From an uncultured Bacteroidales bacterium (lineage in GTDB: Bacteria; Bacteroidota; Bacteroidia; Bacteroidales; Muribaculaceae), in the NCBI GenBank assembly GCA_902776835.1, contig CACYRK010000006.1:62001-126000 (forward strand): a stretch of 64,000 nucleotides of DNA, read 5' to 3'. Position 1 is the stretch's first letter; the number at the start of each line of letters is the position of its first letter. Below, piece after piece: positions 20,417-29,142 of the stretch. Position numbers and translations under genes: made by a program. The notes below the pieces were generated by a model. The model was not told the origin of the DNA, searched no databases, and worked only from the letters and a program-made list of their open reading frames with translations.

Positions 20417-20448
20417 AGCGGCACGTCGTTTGGCGTGCCGCTGATTTT
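20417..20448 (+). terminator. Rho-independent terminator of the GH16 gene
   Basis: Nine-bp stem AGCGGCACG / CGTGCCGCT with an 8-nt loop, followed by GATTTTTG, 26 nt after the GH16 stop. Confidence 0.85.
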
Positions 20449-20455
20449 TGATTTC

Positions 20456-20545
20456 CTAGGGATTATAGAGGTTCTAGAGATTCTAGAAATTCTAGAGATT
20501 CTAGAGGTTCTAGAAAGGCTTGATGGGCTTGATGGGCTATGAGAT
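20456..20545. repeat. 9-bp-period CTAG tract (10 units)
   Basis: Units start at 20456, 20465, 20474, 20483, 20492, 20501, 20510, 20519, 20528 and 20537 with no slip. Most read CTAG-A-G/A-N-TT; the eighth and ninth are both CTTGATGGG. It lies between the terminators of two converging genes (GH16 and rpsA). Confidence 0.88.
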
Positions 20546-20547
20546 AT

Positions 20548-20578
20548 AAAAAAGCACCGGGTGTCCGGTGCTTTTTTT
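20548..20578. terminator. Bidirectional terminator at the 3' end of rpsA
   Basis: Perfect 13-bp stem AAAAAAGCACCGG / CCGGTGCTTTTTT with a GTGT loop. The minus-strand U-run serves rpsA, which stops at 20629; the plus-strand run can back up the GH16 terminator. Confidence 0.9.
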
Positions 20579-20628
20579 GTGATTGTGAGAGTTGCTCACA
20601 GTGAGTCACTCACATTGTCGGCGGTGAT

Positions 20629-22416
20629 TTACTCACCCTTCTCGAGTTGCTCCTTGAGGGCAGCCAGGGCGCTGATGTCGCCCAGGGTAGTCTTCTCGAC
20701 GCTGGTGGTCACCACGTCGTCGGCAGCCTCCTGCTTCTTAGCGGGAGCCTTGCGGCTTGCGCGGCGTGCCTCACCCTTCTGCTCATCTTCGAAGATGCGG
20801 CTGTGCGACAGGATGATGCGCTTAGCGTCCTTGTTGAACTCGATAACCTTGAACTGCAGTTTCTCGTCTTGCTTGGCTTGAGTGCCGTCTTCCTTGACGA
20901 GGTGCTTGGGAGTGGCGAAACCTTCGACACCGTAAGGCTGCAGGTTGATCACTGCACCCTTGTCGAGCATCTCGGTGATAACACCGTCGTGGATGCTGCC
21001 CACGGTGAACACAGTCTCAAATACATCCCAAGGATTCTGCTCCAGTTGCTTGTGGCCGAGGCTCAGGCGACGGTTGTCCTTGTCGATTTCGAGGACGACG
21101 ACGTCGATGTCGGCACCGATTTGAGTAAACTCGCTGGGGTGTTTCACCTTCTTGGTCCACGACAGGTCGCTGATGTGGATGAGACCATCGACACCCTCTT
21201 CCAGTTCTACGAAGACGCCAAAGTTGGTGAAGTTGCGCACCTTAGCGGTGTGCTTGCTGCCCACGGGATACTTGGTTTCGATAGTCTCCCAGGGGTCTTG
21301 CTTGAGTTGCTTGATGCCAAGCGACATCTTGCGCTCCTCGCGGTCGAGAGCCAGTATTTGAGCCTCAACCACATCGCCCACCTTCATAAAGTCTTGAGCG
21401 CTGCGCAGGTGCTGCGACCAACTCATCTCGCTCACGTGGATCAGACCCTCAACGCCGGGAGCGACCTCGACAAATGCGCCGTAGTCGTACATCACGACAA
21501 CCTTACCGGTGACCTTGTCGCCAACCTTCAGGTTTGGATCGAGTTTATCCCACGGATGCGGCATAAGTTGCTTCAGACCCAGAGCAATGCGCTTCTTCTC
21601 GTCGTCGAAGTCGAGAATAACGACATTGAGTTTCTGGTCGGGCTCGACGATGTCGGCGGGGTTGTTTACGCGGCCCCACGACAGGTCGGTGATGTGAATC
21701 AGACCGTCGACACCACCCAGGTCGATAAACACGCCGTAACTGGTGATGTTCTTGACGGTACCCTCGAGCACCTGGCCCTTCTCGAGTTTAGCAATGATTT
21801 CCTTCTTCTGCTGCTCGAGTTCGGCCTCAATGAGAGCCTTGTGCGAAACGACAACGTTGCGGAACTCTTGGTTGATTTTCACCACCTTGAACTCCATGGT
21901 CTTGCCAACAAACACGTCGTAGTCGCGGATGGGCTTAACGTCGATCTGGCTGCCGGGCAAGAATGCCTCGATGCCAAATACGTCGACAATCATGCCACCT
22001 TTTGTGCGGCATTTGATGAAACCCTTGATGATTTCATCGTTTTCAAGCGCTTCATTAACGCGATCCCAACTCTTTGCTGCGCGTGCTTTGCGGTGCGACA
22101 GGATGAGTTGACCCTTCTTGTCCTCTTGGTTCTCGATAAACACCTCGACAGTGTCACCAACCTTGAGGTCGGGGTTGTAACGGAACTCGTTAAAGGGAAT
22201 AATGCCGTCTGACTTAGCACCGATGTTAACCACCACCTCGCGCTTGTTAATCGAGATTACGGTACCTTCGGTAACTTCCTTGTCCTTAAAAGAACCAAGG
22301 CTCTTGTCGTAGGTTTTTTCCAGTTCGTCGTAAGATTTGTCACGACTTGTTTCGCCTTTTTCGAAGGCTTCCCAATCGAAATCGGCGATTGGAGAATTTT
22401 TTAATTCTTCGCTCAT
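20629..22416 (-). CDS. rpsA: 30S ribosomal protein S1
   Basis: 595 aa. S1 helps mRNA bind the 30S subunit, which matters in Bacteroidetes, where Shine-Dalgarno sequences are weak. Six S1 RNA-binding domains can be followed: the first starts near EGTVISINKREVVVNIGAKSDG, the third carries the GVDGLIHITDLSWGR core, the fourth VEGLIHVSEMSW, the fifth VDGLIHISDLSWTKK. The C-terminal tail is Lys/Ala/Glu-rich. A TTG-N19-TAATTTTG promoter lies 66-100 nt upstream. The gene is divergent from lemA across the 24-bp tandem array and ends at the strong terminator at 20548. Confidence 0.97.
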   Translation of the reverse strand: MSEELKNSPIADFDWEAFEKGETSRDKSYDELEKTYDKSLGSFKDKEVTEGTVISINKREVVVNIGAKSDGIIPFNEFRYNPDLKVGDTVEVFIENQEDKKGQLILSHRKARAAKSWDRVNEALENDEIIKGFIKCRTKGGMIVDVFGIEAFLPGSQIDVKPIRDYDVFVGKTMEFKVVKINQEFRNVVVSHKALIEAELEQQKKEIIAKLEKGQVLEGTVKNITSYGVFIDLGGVDGLIHITDLSWGRVNNPADIVEPDQKLNVVILDFDDEKKRIALGLKQLMPHPWDKLDPNLKVGDKVTGKVVVMYDYGAFVEVAPGVEGLIHVSEMSWSQHLRSAQDFMKVGDVVEAQILALDREERKMSLGIKQLKQDPWETIETKYPVGSKHTAKVRNFTNFGVFVELEEGVDGLIHISDLSWTKKVKHPSEFTQIGADIDVVVLEIDKDNRRLSLGHKQLEQNPWDVFETVFTVGSIHDGVITEMLDKGAVINLQPYGVEGFATPKHLVKEDGTQAKQDEKLQFKVIEFNKDAKRIILSHSRIFEDEQKGEARRASRKAPAKKQEAADDVVTTSVEKTTLGDISALAALKEQLEKGE

Positions 22417-22488
22417 TAAAAATAGTTAATAATTAAAGTTAATATCACAAAATACACTTGTCGGATTCGTTCCCGCCAAGCGTAGCCG

Positions 22489-22518
22489 CAAAATTACTAC
22501 ATTTTTTCGAAACCACAA
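22489..22518 (-). promoter_or_regulatory. rpsA promoter
   Basis: On the minus strand: TTG (22518-22516), 19 nt, then TAATTTTG (22496-22489). This is a full Bacteroidetes promoter. Transcription should start near 22482 and give a leader of about 66 nt. Confidence 0.7.
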
Positions 22519-22545
22519 TGGAAATCCCTGATTTTCTTTATAAAA

Positions 22546-22934
22546 AATGCTCGCGCACGCTCGCGGGGACGTTTCGCGGCTGGCTTCGCGGTTTGCTTCG
22601 CGGTGTAACGTTCGCTTCGCGAACTGTGTAACGCTTCGCTGGAGAACGTTCGCTTCACGAACTGTTTAATGCTCGCTTCGCTCGCGGCGACGATGTCTTA
22701 CCCAGCGAGCGAACAGCGAGCGTTACCCAGCGAGCGAAGCGAAGCGTTACCCAGCGAGCGAACAGCGAGCGTTACCCAGCGAGCGAAGGCGAGCGTTACC
22801 CAGCGAGCGAAGGCGAGCGTTACCCAGCGAGCGAAGGCGAGCGTTACCCAGCGAGCGAAGGCGAGCGTTACCCAGCGAGCGAACAGCGAGCGTTACCCAG
22901 CGAAGCGTTAAACTGCGAGCGCAGCGAGCAATTT
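22546..22934. repeat. 24-bp tandem array with inverted flanks
   Basis: Nine units containing TTACCCAGCGAGCGAA start at 22698, 22723, 22747, 22772, 22796, 22820, 22844, 22868 and 22893. Spacing is 24 or 25 nt; the central four units are identical. The left part (22560-22690) is a degenerate set of the same words in reverse complement (GTAACGCTTCGCTGG against CCAGCGAAGCGTTA on the right). The block starts with TGCTCGC after an A-run and ends with GCGAGCA before a T-run, so its ends are inverted. Open frames across it (22669-22911 plus, 22747-22938 minus) only translate the repeat and are not accepted as genes. Confidence 0.9.
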
Positions 22935-22948
22935 TCATGGGATTATGG

Positions 22949-22978
22949 TTGCTTTTTCAAGAATATTGTGTAAATTTG
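22949..22978 (+). promoter_or_regulatory. lemA promoter
   Basis: TTG (22949-22951), 19 nt, then TAAATTTG (22971-22978): a full Bacteroidetes promoter, 43 nt before the lemA ATG and just outside the tandem array. Confidence 0.75.
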
Positions 22979-23021
22979 CAAAGTTAAAGTTGATAATAAT
23001 AATCTTTAAATATTAAACATC

Positions 23022-23585
23022 ATGACAGCAGTATTAGTTATTATCCTCATTATTATTCTCCTACTTGTGTTTGTGGTGGGCGGATACTTTGTGTCGACTC
23101 AGCGCAGCCTGGTGCGCATGGACGAAAATTGCAAGAACGCGCTGGGCCAAATCCAGGTCCAACTCAACTCGCGTTGGGACGCCCTGCTGGCGCTGGCCAA
23201 GACGGCGAGCGCTTACGCCAAGCATGAGAGTGAGACGCTGATTCAGACCATCAACGCACGCCGCCAGGCACAGGTGTCGACCGCGCAGGAGGTGCAGCGC
23301 CAAGAGGGTGAGTTGCAACAAATTATGGGCCGCCTGATGGCTATCGGTGAGGCCTACCCCGACCTGAAGGCCAACGACCTGTACCTTCGCACGATGGACG
23401 GTGTGCGCAACTACGAGGAGAACGTGCGCATGAGCCGCATGGTGTACAACGACACCGCCACCATCCTCAACCGCGCCGTGCGCCAGTGGCCGTCGTCGTT
23501 CGTGGCATCGATGCTGGGCTTCAAAGACCGCGAGTACCTCACCACCGACCAGGCCGAGAAGCAACAGATGCCCGACATCTTCTGA
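23022..23585 (+). CDS. lemA: LemA family membrane protein
   Basis: 187 aa. One N-terminal membrane helix (VLVIILIIILLLVFVVGGYF) is followed by the LemA helical domain: QRSLVRMDENCKNALGQIQV, NSRWDALLALAKTASAYA, a long helical stretch and AVRQWPSSFVASMLGF. LemA proteins are membrane proteins of unclear function, probably exposing the helical bundle to the cytoplasm. In many genomes lemA is followed by DUF2207 genes, as here (19-nt gap, then an ATGA overlap), so the three probably act together. Confidence 0.92.
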   Translation: MTAVLVIILIIILLLVFVVGGYFVSTQRSLVRMDENCKNALGQIQVQLNSRWDALLALAKTASAYAKHESETLIQTINARRQAQVSTAQEVQRQEGELQQIMGRLMAIGEAYPDLKANDLYLRTMDGVRNYEENVRMSRMVYNDTATILNRAVRQWPSSFVASMLGFKDREYLTTDQAEKQQMPDIF

Positions 23586-23604
23586 TTCACCCCCGCTATC
23601 GACC

Positions 23605-24435
23605 ATGACACCGAGACTATTAAGGCCACTCGCCGTGGCCGTATGTGTGGCTATGGCCTTGACTGCGCTGTGCGACATCACACTGCACGATATTGCTGTC
23701 GACGTACTCATCGAGAAGAACGGCTCGGCACAGTTGACCGAGGTGATTGACCTCACCCACAACATGCATGACGATGAGTTGATATTTAACATTGGCAACA
23801 AGGGTGCGATAACCATCAGCGACTTTTCGGTGAGCGAAGACGGCATACGAGTGTCGAGCAACCTCGATGAGAAGAGCAACGGCTATGACCTGCGATGGGA
23901 CTCCGGCAATGGAGGGCGTCACAAGTACACGCTACGCTATAAATTGTCGAATCTTGTCAAGTCCACATTCAGCCAACAGGCAGAACTCAAGCACATCTTC
24001 ATCAAGGCCGGCTTAGACCTTGACCACGCCATCATCACCGTGCATCATGCCGATGGCTTGCTAAAAGATGACGATGACATGTGTGTCACCGCAGGCCTCG
24101 GCGCGACCCAAATGGCCGACGCTGACGCCAGCAAAGGCACCGTGGTTGTTGAATCTACGAGTCTTGGGTCGAATGAGAAATTGGGCGTTAGGATTGTCTA
24201 CGACAGTGATGTGTTCACCGATTTGGAGGCTCCCAAAATCTCGACCGATATCACCGCCGAAGAACTGAGCAGCGGCATGATGACCACGACCGAGCCCGAA
24301 GCCTATTCCGAGGGCTGGCTGACGAAGATTTGGGATTATCTCTTGGACCACCTGCTGCTGAGCCTGATAGGGATAGCAGCACTGATTTGGGCGGTTAGTT
24401 TCGTAATACGCAAATTAATAAAACTTGTGCCATGA
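23605..24435 (+). CDS. Short DUF2207-like membrane protein
   Basis: 276 aa. A signal sequence is followed by a beta-rich extracytoplasmic domain (about 25-235) and one C-terminal membrane helix (LLLSLIGIAALIWAVSFVI) with a basic tail. The pattern DITLHDIAVDVLIEKNGSAQ and YTLRYKLSNLVKS parallels the next protein's IHVVVNDLGHARVAEL and YTLCNLVKS. It looks like a DUF2207 extracytoplasmic domain that lacks the long cytoplasmic half and the Gly-rich tail. Its stop overlaps the next start (ATGA). Function unknown. Confidence 0.7.
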   Translation: MTPRLLRPLAVAVCVAMALTALCDITLHDIAVDVLIEKNGSAQLTEVIDLTHNMHDDELIFNIGNKGAITISDFSVSEDGIRVSSNLDEKSNGYDLRWDSGNGGRHKYTLRYKLSNLVKSTFSQQAELKHIFIKAGLDLDHAIITVHHADGLLKDDDDMCVTAGLGATQMADADASKGTVVVESTSLGSNEKLGVRIVYDSDVFTDLEAPKISTDITAEELSSGMMTTTEPEAYSEGWLTKIWDYLLDHLLLSLIGIAALIWAVSFVIRKLIKLVP

Positions 24436-26222
24436 AAACGAAATTATCACGCATGCCACGGCTGCGCACACTGCTCTTTGCGCTGGTGCAAGTGTTTGCC
24501 CTGCAACTGGTTCAGGCACACGAAATCAACGACATCGAGATTCACGTTGTCGTCAACGACCTGGGTCACGCCCGCGTGGCCGAGTTGCGCGACTGCCACA
24601 TCACCAACAGTGGCACCGAGGCCTACATCAAGCAGTACAACCTCAAGGGCATGGTCGTGGGCGAACTTCAGGTGAGCGACGAGACCGGCATGGACTACCA
24701 GGTGCTCAGTAAATGGGACGTGGGCAGGTCGCGCAGTGAGAAGGCCAACACCTGCGGCATCAACAAGGTCAGCGAGGGCGTGGAACTGTGCTGGGGCCTT
24801 GGCGACAGTGGCGACCGCATCTACAACGTCCACTACACGCTGTGCAACCTGGTGAAGAGTTACGACGACTTCGACGGCTTCATCTTCACGTTCTACGAGC
24901 CCGACGAGGGCGCATTTGCCCCCCATACCCGCGTGGTTATTGAGCGCGAGAACGGCTCGTTCTCTCCCGAGGACACACGAATATGGGCATTCCGCTATCA
25001 CGGCGAGATCAACATCATCGAGGGCAAAATCGTGGCCGAGACCACCCAGCCCTTTATCAAGAAAGGCGAGGCCATGGTGGTGATGGCGCAGTTCAACAAG
25101 GGGATGTTCAACCCTGTGGCCAAGCGCAGCGGCACATTCTTCAACAAGGTGAAGAAGGAGGCGTTCAAGGGCAGCGACTACAACGTCGAGGAAGACAAGC
25201 AGTACACCAAGGCGTCGCACAAGGGCAACGGCTTCAACGGCGAGGAGAGCGACAGCACCTGGAGCGAACTGTGGGATGGCATCGAGGACCTGCTCATTGC
25301 CGGCTTGCTGCTATTTATCCCCATCTACTTCCTCGTAGAACTCGTAAACATCTCATCGACGGTGAAACGCACCCGCCAAATGGTGCGCCTGTTTGGCAAC
25401 AAGAGCGGCAAAGTCGACAACTGGTCGCGCGACTTGCCAAATAACGGCAACCTGAAGAAGACCGCCGAAGTACTAAAAGCAGTAAATTCCAGCGACTATA
25501 AAGAGAGCATGCTCATTGCCGCCTACACCATGCGCATGGTGCACCGCGGCATGCTGTATTTGCAGCGAGGCGTTGACCAGAAGGGCAACCCCTGCCACTA
25601 CATCAGCATCACGCAGCCCGGGCCGCCGCCACTGGACGGAGACCCCGACACCAACATCCCCTACCTGTTGCACACACTCATGTGGAACGCCGCGGGCAGC
25701 GACCATGTGCTGCAGCCCAAGGAGATGCTCGAGTACATGAAGGCTTACCCCGTCGAGCACCGCGAGATAGTGAAAACGCTCAGTTACTACTTCCCCAAGG
25801 ACGTGAAACTGAAAACGCTGACGCCCCAGAGTGCCCAGCACGTCTACGCCCTGAAGAAGTATCTGCAGGAGTTCACGCTGCTCAACGAGCGTCACGCCCC
25901 GGAAGTGACCCTGTGGCGCGAATATCTTGTTCACGCCACGCTCTACGGCATCGCCGAGCAGGTGTTCAACGACATGCGCGCCATGTGGCCCGAATATTCG
26001 CAACTCTCGATTGAGGACCAAGAGGTATTTGAAAGCCGTCGGGCCTTTGACGACATTGGCTCCTACACCTATGCGGGCATCGGCTATGTGAACAGTTACG
26101 AGACCCCCGCTGAGCGTGCCGCACGCATCGAGCGTGAAAGCCGCAGCAGCGGCAGCGGCGGCTCATCGTCGTACGGCGGCGGTGGCGGCAGCAGCGGTGG
26201 CGGTGGCAGCGGCTTCCGTTAA
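24432..26222 (+). CDS. DUF2207 domain membrane protein with Gly/Ser-rich tail
   Basis: 596 aa. Signal peptide, extracytoplasmic beta-domain (about 30-270), membrane helix near 285-305 (LLIAGLLLFIPIYFLVEL), a cytoplasmic helical region with a winged-helix-like segment (YTMRMVHRGMLYLQRGVD), and a C-terminus of serine and glycine runs (SSGGGGSGFR). This is the typical DUF2207 layout, where a glycine-rich end is common. It overlaps the preceding gene by 4 nt and belongs to the lemA operon. Function is unknown; a cell-envelope role is inferred from topology. Confidence 0.85.
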   Translation: MKTKLSRMPRLRTLLFALVQVFALQLVQAHEINDIEIHVVVNDLGHARVAELRDCHITNSGTEAYIKQYNLKGMVVGELQVSDETGMDYQVLSKWDVGRSRSEKANTCGINKVSEGVELCWGLGDSGDRIYNVHYTLCNLVKSYDDFDGFIFTFYEPDEGAFAPHTRVVIERENGSFSPEDTRIWAFRYHGEINIIEGKIVAETTQPFIKKGEAMVVMAQFNKGMFNPVAKRSGTFFNKVKKEAFKGSDYNVEEDKQYTKASHKGNGFNGEESDSTWSELWDGIEDLLIAGLLLFIPIYFLVELVNISSTVKRTRQMVRLFGNKSGKVDNWSRDLPNNGNLKKTAEVLKAVNSSDYKESMLIAAYTMRMVHRGMLYLQRGVDQKGNPCHYISITQPGPPPLDGDPDTNIPYLLHTLMWNAAGSDHVLQPKEMLEYMKAYPVEHREIVKTLSYYFPKDVKLKTLTPQSAQHVYALKKYLQEFTLLNERHAPEVTLWREYLVHATLYGIAEQVFNDMRAMWPEYSQLSIEDQEVFESRRAFDDIGSYTYAGIGYVNSYETPAERAARIERESRSSGSGGSSSYGGGGGSSGGGGSGFR

Positions 26223-26287
26223 TCGCTATTCGGCCATCATCTAATGGCCGAATGCTGTAAATTGCCGTAATGTGACAATATTAAACT

Positions 26288-26920
26288 ATGGAACAAGAAT
26301 TTGAATCGTCGCTTCTCGAAAATGCGGTGAGCGCCATCTCGCAGTTGCCCGGCATAGGGCGCAAGACGGCGTTGCGACTCGTGTTGCACATGCTCAAGCA
26401 GAACGAGGCCGATGTGACGGCACTCGGCGAGGCAATCATCAAACTGCGGCGCGAGATACGCTACTGCAACGTGTGCCACAACATCAGCGAGAGCGAGGTG
26501 TGCCCCATCTGCAGCAATCCCAGCCGCGACACGAGCACGGTGTGCGTGGTCGAAAACGTAAAGGACGTGATGAGCATCGAGAACACCCACCAGTACCACG
26601 GCTTGTACCACGTGCTGGGCGGCCTCATCTCGCCCATGAACGGCGTCGGCCCGCAGGACATCGAGATCGACAGCCTGGTGGAGCGCGTGAAGCAGGGCGG
26701 CATCAGCGAGATAATACTCGCGCTGAGTGCCACCATGGAGGGTGACACCACCAACTTCTATATCTTCAGGAGGCTGGCACCCTACCCCGACGTGAAAATC
26801 ACCATGCTGGCGCGCGGAGTGAGCGTGGGCAACGAGATTGAGTACACCGACGAGTTGACGCTGGGGCGCTCGATATTGAACCGCACCCTGTTCAGCGACA
26901 CCTTCAAAGAATCACAATAA
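26288..26920 (+). CDS. recR: Recombination protein RecR
   Basis: 210 aa. RecR works with RecF and RecO to load RecA on gapped DNA. Features: helix-hairpin-helix ([17 protein letters not shown]), a four-cysteine zinc finger (CNVCHN...CPICSN), and a Toprim domain starting [14 protein letters not shown] with [15 protein letters not shown]. The C-terminus carries the Walker-B-like [16 protein letters not shown]. The length is normal (~200). It is followed 16 nt later by coaW. Confidence 0.97.
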   Translation: MEQEFESSLLENAVSAISQLPGIGRKTALRLVLHMLKQNEADVTALGEAIIKLRREIRYCNVCHNISESEVCPICSNPSRDTSTVCVVENVKDVMSIENTHQYHGLYHVLGGLISPMNGVGPQDIEIDSLVERVKQGGISEIILALSATMEGDTTNFYIFRRLAPYPDVKITMLARGVSVGNEIEYTDELTLGRSILNRTLFSDTFKESQ

Positions 26921-26936
26921 CAACGACTTATCAGAA

Positions 26937-27761
26937 ATGGGATTGATACTTGGTATGGACCTGGGCAGCAGTTCGGCCAAGGTGGTGAGCCTGCGCAACG
27001 GCGACTTCGAAGCCCCGCTGCGGATTACCACGGCGGGCCATGGCCCCGACGTGAACGAGACGCTCGACACCTATATGAGCCACAACGGGCTGACACTGGG
27101 CCAAATCGACCGCGTGATGCTCACCGGCGTGGGCTCGCTGAGCGCCCCGGCAAGCATTCACGGCCTGCCCACGCAATGCGTGAGCGAATTTGTGTGCGAC
27201 GGCCTTGGGGCACGCTACCTTAGCGGCATCGACCGCATGGTGGTGGTGTCGATGGGCACGGGCACCACGCTGGTGCGCGTCGATGGCGACACGATGACGC
27301 ACATCGGCGGCCTGGCGATGGGCGGCGGCACGCTCAACGGCTTGTCGCGCCTTCTGCTGCCGCATCTGAGCCTCGACGAGGTGGTGGCGCTCTCGCGCGA
27401 GGGCGACCAGCGCAAGGTGAACCTGCTCATTGGCGACGTGTGCCCTGTGGCGCTCGAGAATTTGCCCACCTACACCACGGCCTCGCTCTTCGGCAAAATC
27501 GGTCGCGGTGAGGCCAGCGAGAGCGACCTGGCAAGGGCGCTCACGTGGATGGTGCTTGAAACAATCGGTTCGGGTGCTGTGCTGTCGCAGAGCCACGAGG
27601 GTGGCTTGCGCGACTTTGTGCTCATCGGCGCACTCACTCAGTTGCCCGTCAGCGACGCACTTTTTGCCATGATGGAGCAACTGTACGGCGTGAGGTTTCA
27701 CACTCCGCGCCATGCCACCTACTGCACGGCTTTGGGTGCTGCGCTGGCAGCGGAGCGTTAG
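26937..27761 (+). CDS. coaW: Type II pantothenate kinase
   Basis: 274 aa. It phosphorylates pantothenate, the first step of CoA synthesis. It has the ASKHA/hexokinase-like fold of type II PanKs (eukaryotic and staphylococcal form): phosphate-1 loop GMDLGSSSAKV, VVVSMGTGTTLVRV, MGGGTLNGLSRLLL, and LIGALTQLPV with the second phosphate loop. Type II enzymes are usually insensitive to CoA feedback. It sits in a short operon with recR. Its TAG stop overlaps the TAA stop of a small gene on the other strand. A BadF-type ATPase is the main alternative, but the GGGTL and size fit CoaW better. Confidence 0.85.
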   Translation: MGLILGMDLGSSSAKVVSLRNGDFEAPLRITTAGHGPDVNETLDTYMSHNGLTLGQIDRVMLTGVGSLSAPASIHGLPTQCVSEFVCDGLGARYLSGIDRMVVVSMGTGTTLVRVDGDTMTHIGGLAMGGGTLNGLSRLLLPHLSLDEVVALSREGDQRKVNLLIGDVCPVALENLPTYTTASLFGKIGRGEASESDLARALTWMVLETIGSGAVLSQSHEGGLRDFVLIGALTQLPVSDALFAMMEQLYGVRFHTPRHATYCTALGAALAAER

Positions 27762-27910
27762 GTGTCGCTGGCGCCGTCGTCGGGTTGCGCATTTTTGCGC
27801 TTGATGTATTCGAGGCGGTAACGGCGCAACCGCTGCAATCGCTCGCGCTCTTTGCGAGCCTTCTGCGCCAGGTAGTCGTTATGATGGTTTTCGAGATAAT
27901 TATCGGCCAT
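27758..27910 (-). CDS. Small basic conserved-looking protein (50 aa)
   Basis: ATG at 27910, TAA at 27760-27758. The product starts MADNYLENHHNDYLAQKARK, continues with Arg/Glu/Lys-rich helix (ERERLQRLRRYRLEYIKRK) and ends in an acidic tail. It is highly charged and predicted to be one long amphipathic helix. The amino-acid pattern is coherent, and as I recall many Bacteroidales genomes encode short proteins beginning MADNYLE, but I could not search. Its stop overlaps the coaW stop tail-to-tail. No Bacteroidetes promoter box was found upstream, which lowers confidence. Confidence 0.6.
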   Translation of the reverse strand: MADNYLENHHNDYLAQKARKERERLQRLRRYRLEYIKRKNAQPDDGASDT

Positions 27911-28014
27911 AAAAGTTACTTTTCGGCGAAATTATAACAAAATTCTCAGCCGTGCAAATTTTACTTGCGCGCGCGTAAAATAAGAACGGCTTCGTTCACG
28001 TTATAAGTTATAGA

Positions 28015-29142
28015 ATGGACATAACAATAGTCATTGTCAACTATCGCGTCAAGTATTTCCTTGAGCAGACGCTTCGCTCGGTCGAGGAGGCCATGGAAGG
28101 CCTCACGGGCGAGGTGATTGTCATTGACAACAACTCGGGCGACGACAGCGTGTCGTTCAGCCGCGAGCGCTTCCCCAACGTGCGTTTTATCGAAAACAAG
28201 CGCAACATAGGCTTCGCGCGCGCCAACAACCAGGGCATCGTGCAGGCCAAGGGTGAATTCACCCTGCTTCTCAACCCCGACACCATCATCTCCCACGACA
28301 CACTCGCCGAGCCCATCGCGTGGATGCGTGAGCACCCCGAGTGTGGCGCTGTGGGCGTTCGCATGGTCGACGGCAACGGCGTCTTCCTGCCCGAGTCGAA
28401 GCGTGCGTTCCCCACGCCGTGGGTGTCGTTCTGCAAGATTTTCGGCCTGTCGAGGCTGTTTCCCAAGTCGCGCCTGTTTGCCAAGTACCATCTTCGCTAC
28501 CTCGACGACCGCGAGGCCCACAAGGTCGACATCCTGTCGGGCGCCTTCATGCTGTGCCGCACGAGTCTGCTGCAGCAGGTCAACGGCTTCGACGAGGACT
28601 ATTTCATGTACGGCGAGGACATCGACCTGAGTTACCGCATGGTGAAGGAAGGCTTTGAAAACTGGTTCCTGCCCGTGCAGATGATTCACTACAAGGGCGA
28701 GAGCACCAAGAAAAACACGATGCGCTACGTGCACGTGTTCTACAACGCGATGCTGATTTTCTATCGCAAGCATTTCCCGCGTTTCAGTTGGATTTTCTAT
28801 CCCTTCATCAAACTTGGCGTGATATTCCGCGCTTCGCTGTCGATGCTCAAGCGGTTGATTCTCAAGCCGTTTGAGAACTTACATCCGCACGTCAAGCATG
28901 CCGAGGCCCCATGGGTGATTCTCAGCAACAATGCCATGGCGGTGACGATGGCCACGGGTATCAACCACTACAAGAACAAGATTCCATTGCAAGGCGACTG
29001 CAACGTGCTGCTCGACGACGCGAGCATGAGTTATGCCGAGATTATCGACACCATCGCCTCACACTCGCGCAAGGGAGTCAGTTTCCACATCTACTCGTCG
29101 CGCAACCACCTGCTTATTTCGCCCAAAATGACTGTGTCATGA
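28015..29142 (+). CDS. Family 2 glycosyltransferase (rhamnosyltransferase-like)
   Basis: 375 aa. GT-A fold: ITIVIVNYRVKYFLEQTLRS, EVIVIDNNSGDDSV, IGFARANNQGI, LLLNPDTIIS with the metal-binding acidic motif, then DILSGAFMLCR and FDEDYFMYGEDIDLSYR with the catalytic ED pair. It resembles WbbL-type rhamnosyltransferases of polysaccharide or lipopolysaccharide synthesis. After the GT domain (about 1-250) a hydrophobic stretch (FSWIFYPFIKLGVIF) suggests membrane association, and the last ~100 residues are unassigned. It overlaps the following acetyltransferase start by 4 nt. Donor and acceptor unknown. Confidence 0.88.
   Translation: MDITIVIVNYRVKYFLEQTLRSVEEAMEGLTGEVIVIDNNSGDDSVSFSRERFPNVRFIENKRNIGFARANNQGIVQAKGEFTLLLNPDTIISHDTLAEPIAWMREHPECGAVGVRMVDGNGVFLPESKRAFPTPWVSFCKIFGLSRLFPKSRLFAKYHLRYLDDREAHKVDILSGAFMLCRTSLLQQVNGFDEDYFMYGEDIDLSYRMVKEGFENWFLPVQMIHYKGESTKKNTMRYVHVFYNAMLIFYRKHFPRFSWIFYPFIKLGVIFRASLSMLKRLILKPFENLHPHVKHAEAPWVILSNNAMAVTMATGINHYKNKIPLQGDCNVLLDDASMSYAEIIDTIASHSRKGVSFHIYSSRNHLLISPKMTVS

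Noticed and set aside
22546..22934. CRISPR array
   Set aside because: The units are contiguous 24-mers without unique spacers, and no cas genes are present.
22669..22938. Open frames on both strands with 8-residue repeats (KASVTQRA; RLRSLGNA)
   Set aside because: They only translate the 24-bp tandem DNA repeat, have no independent protein features and lie between two promoters.
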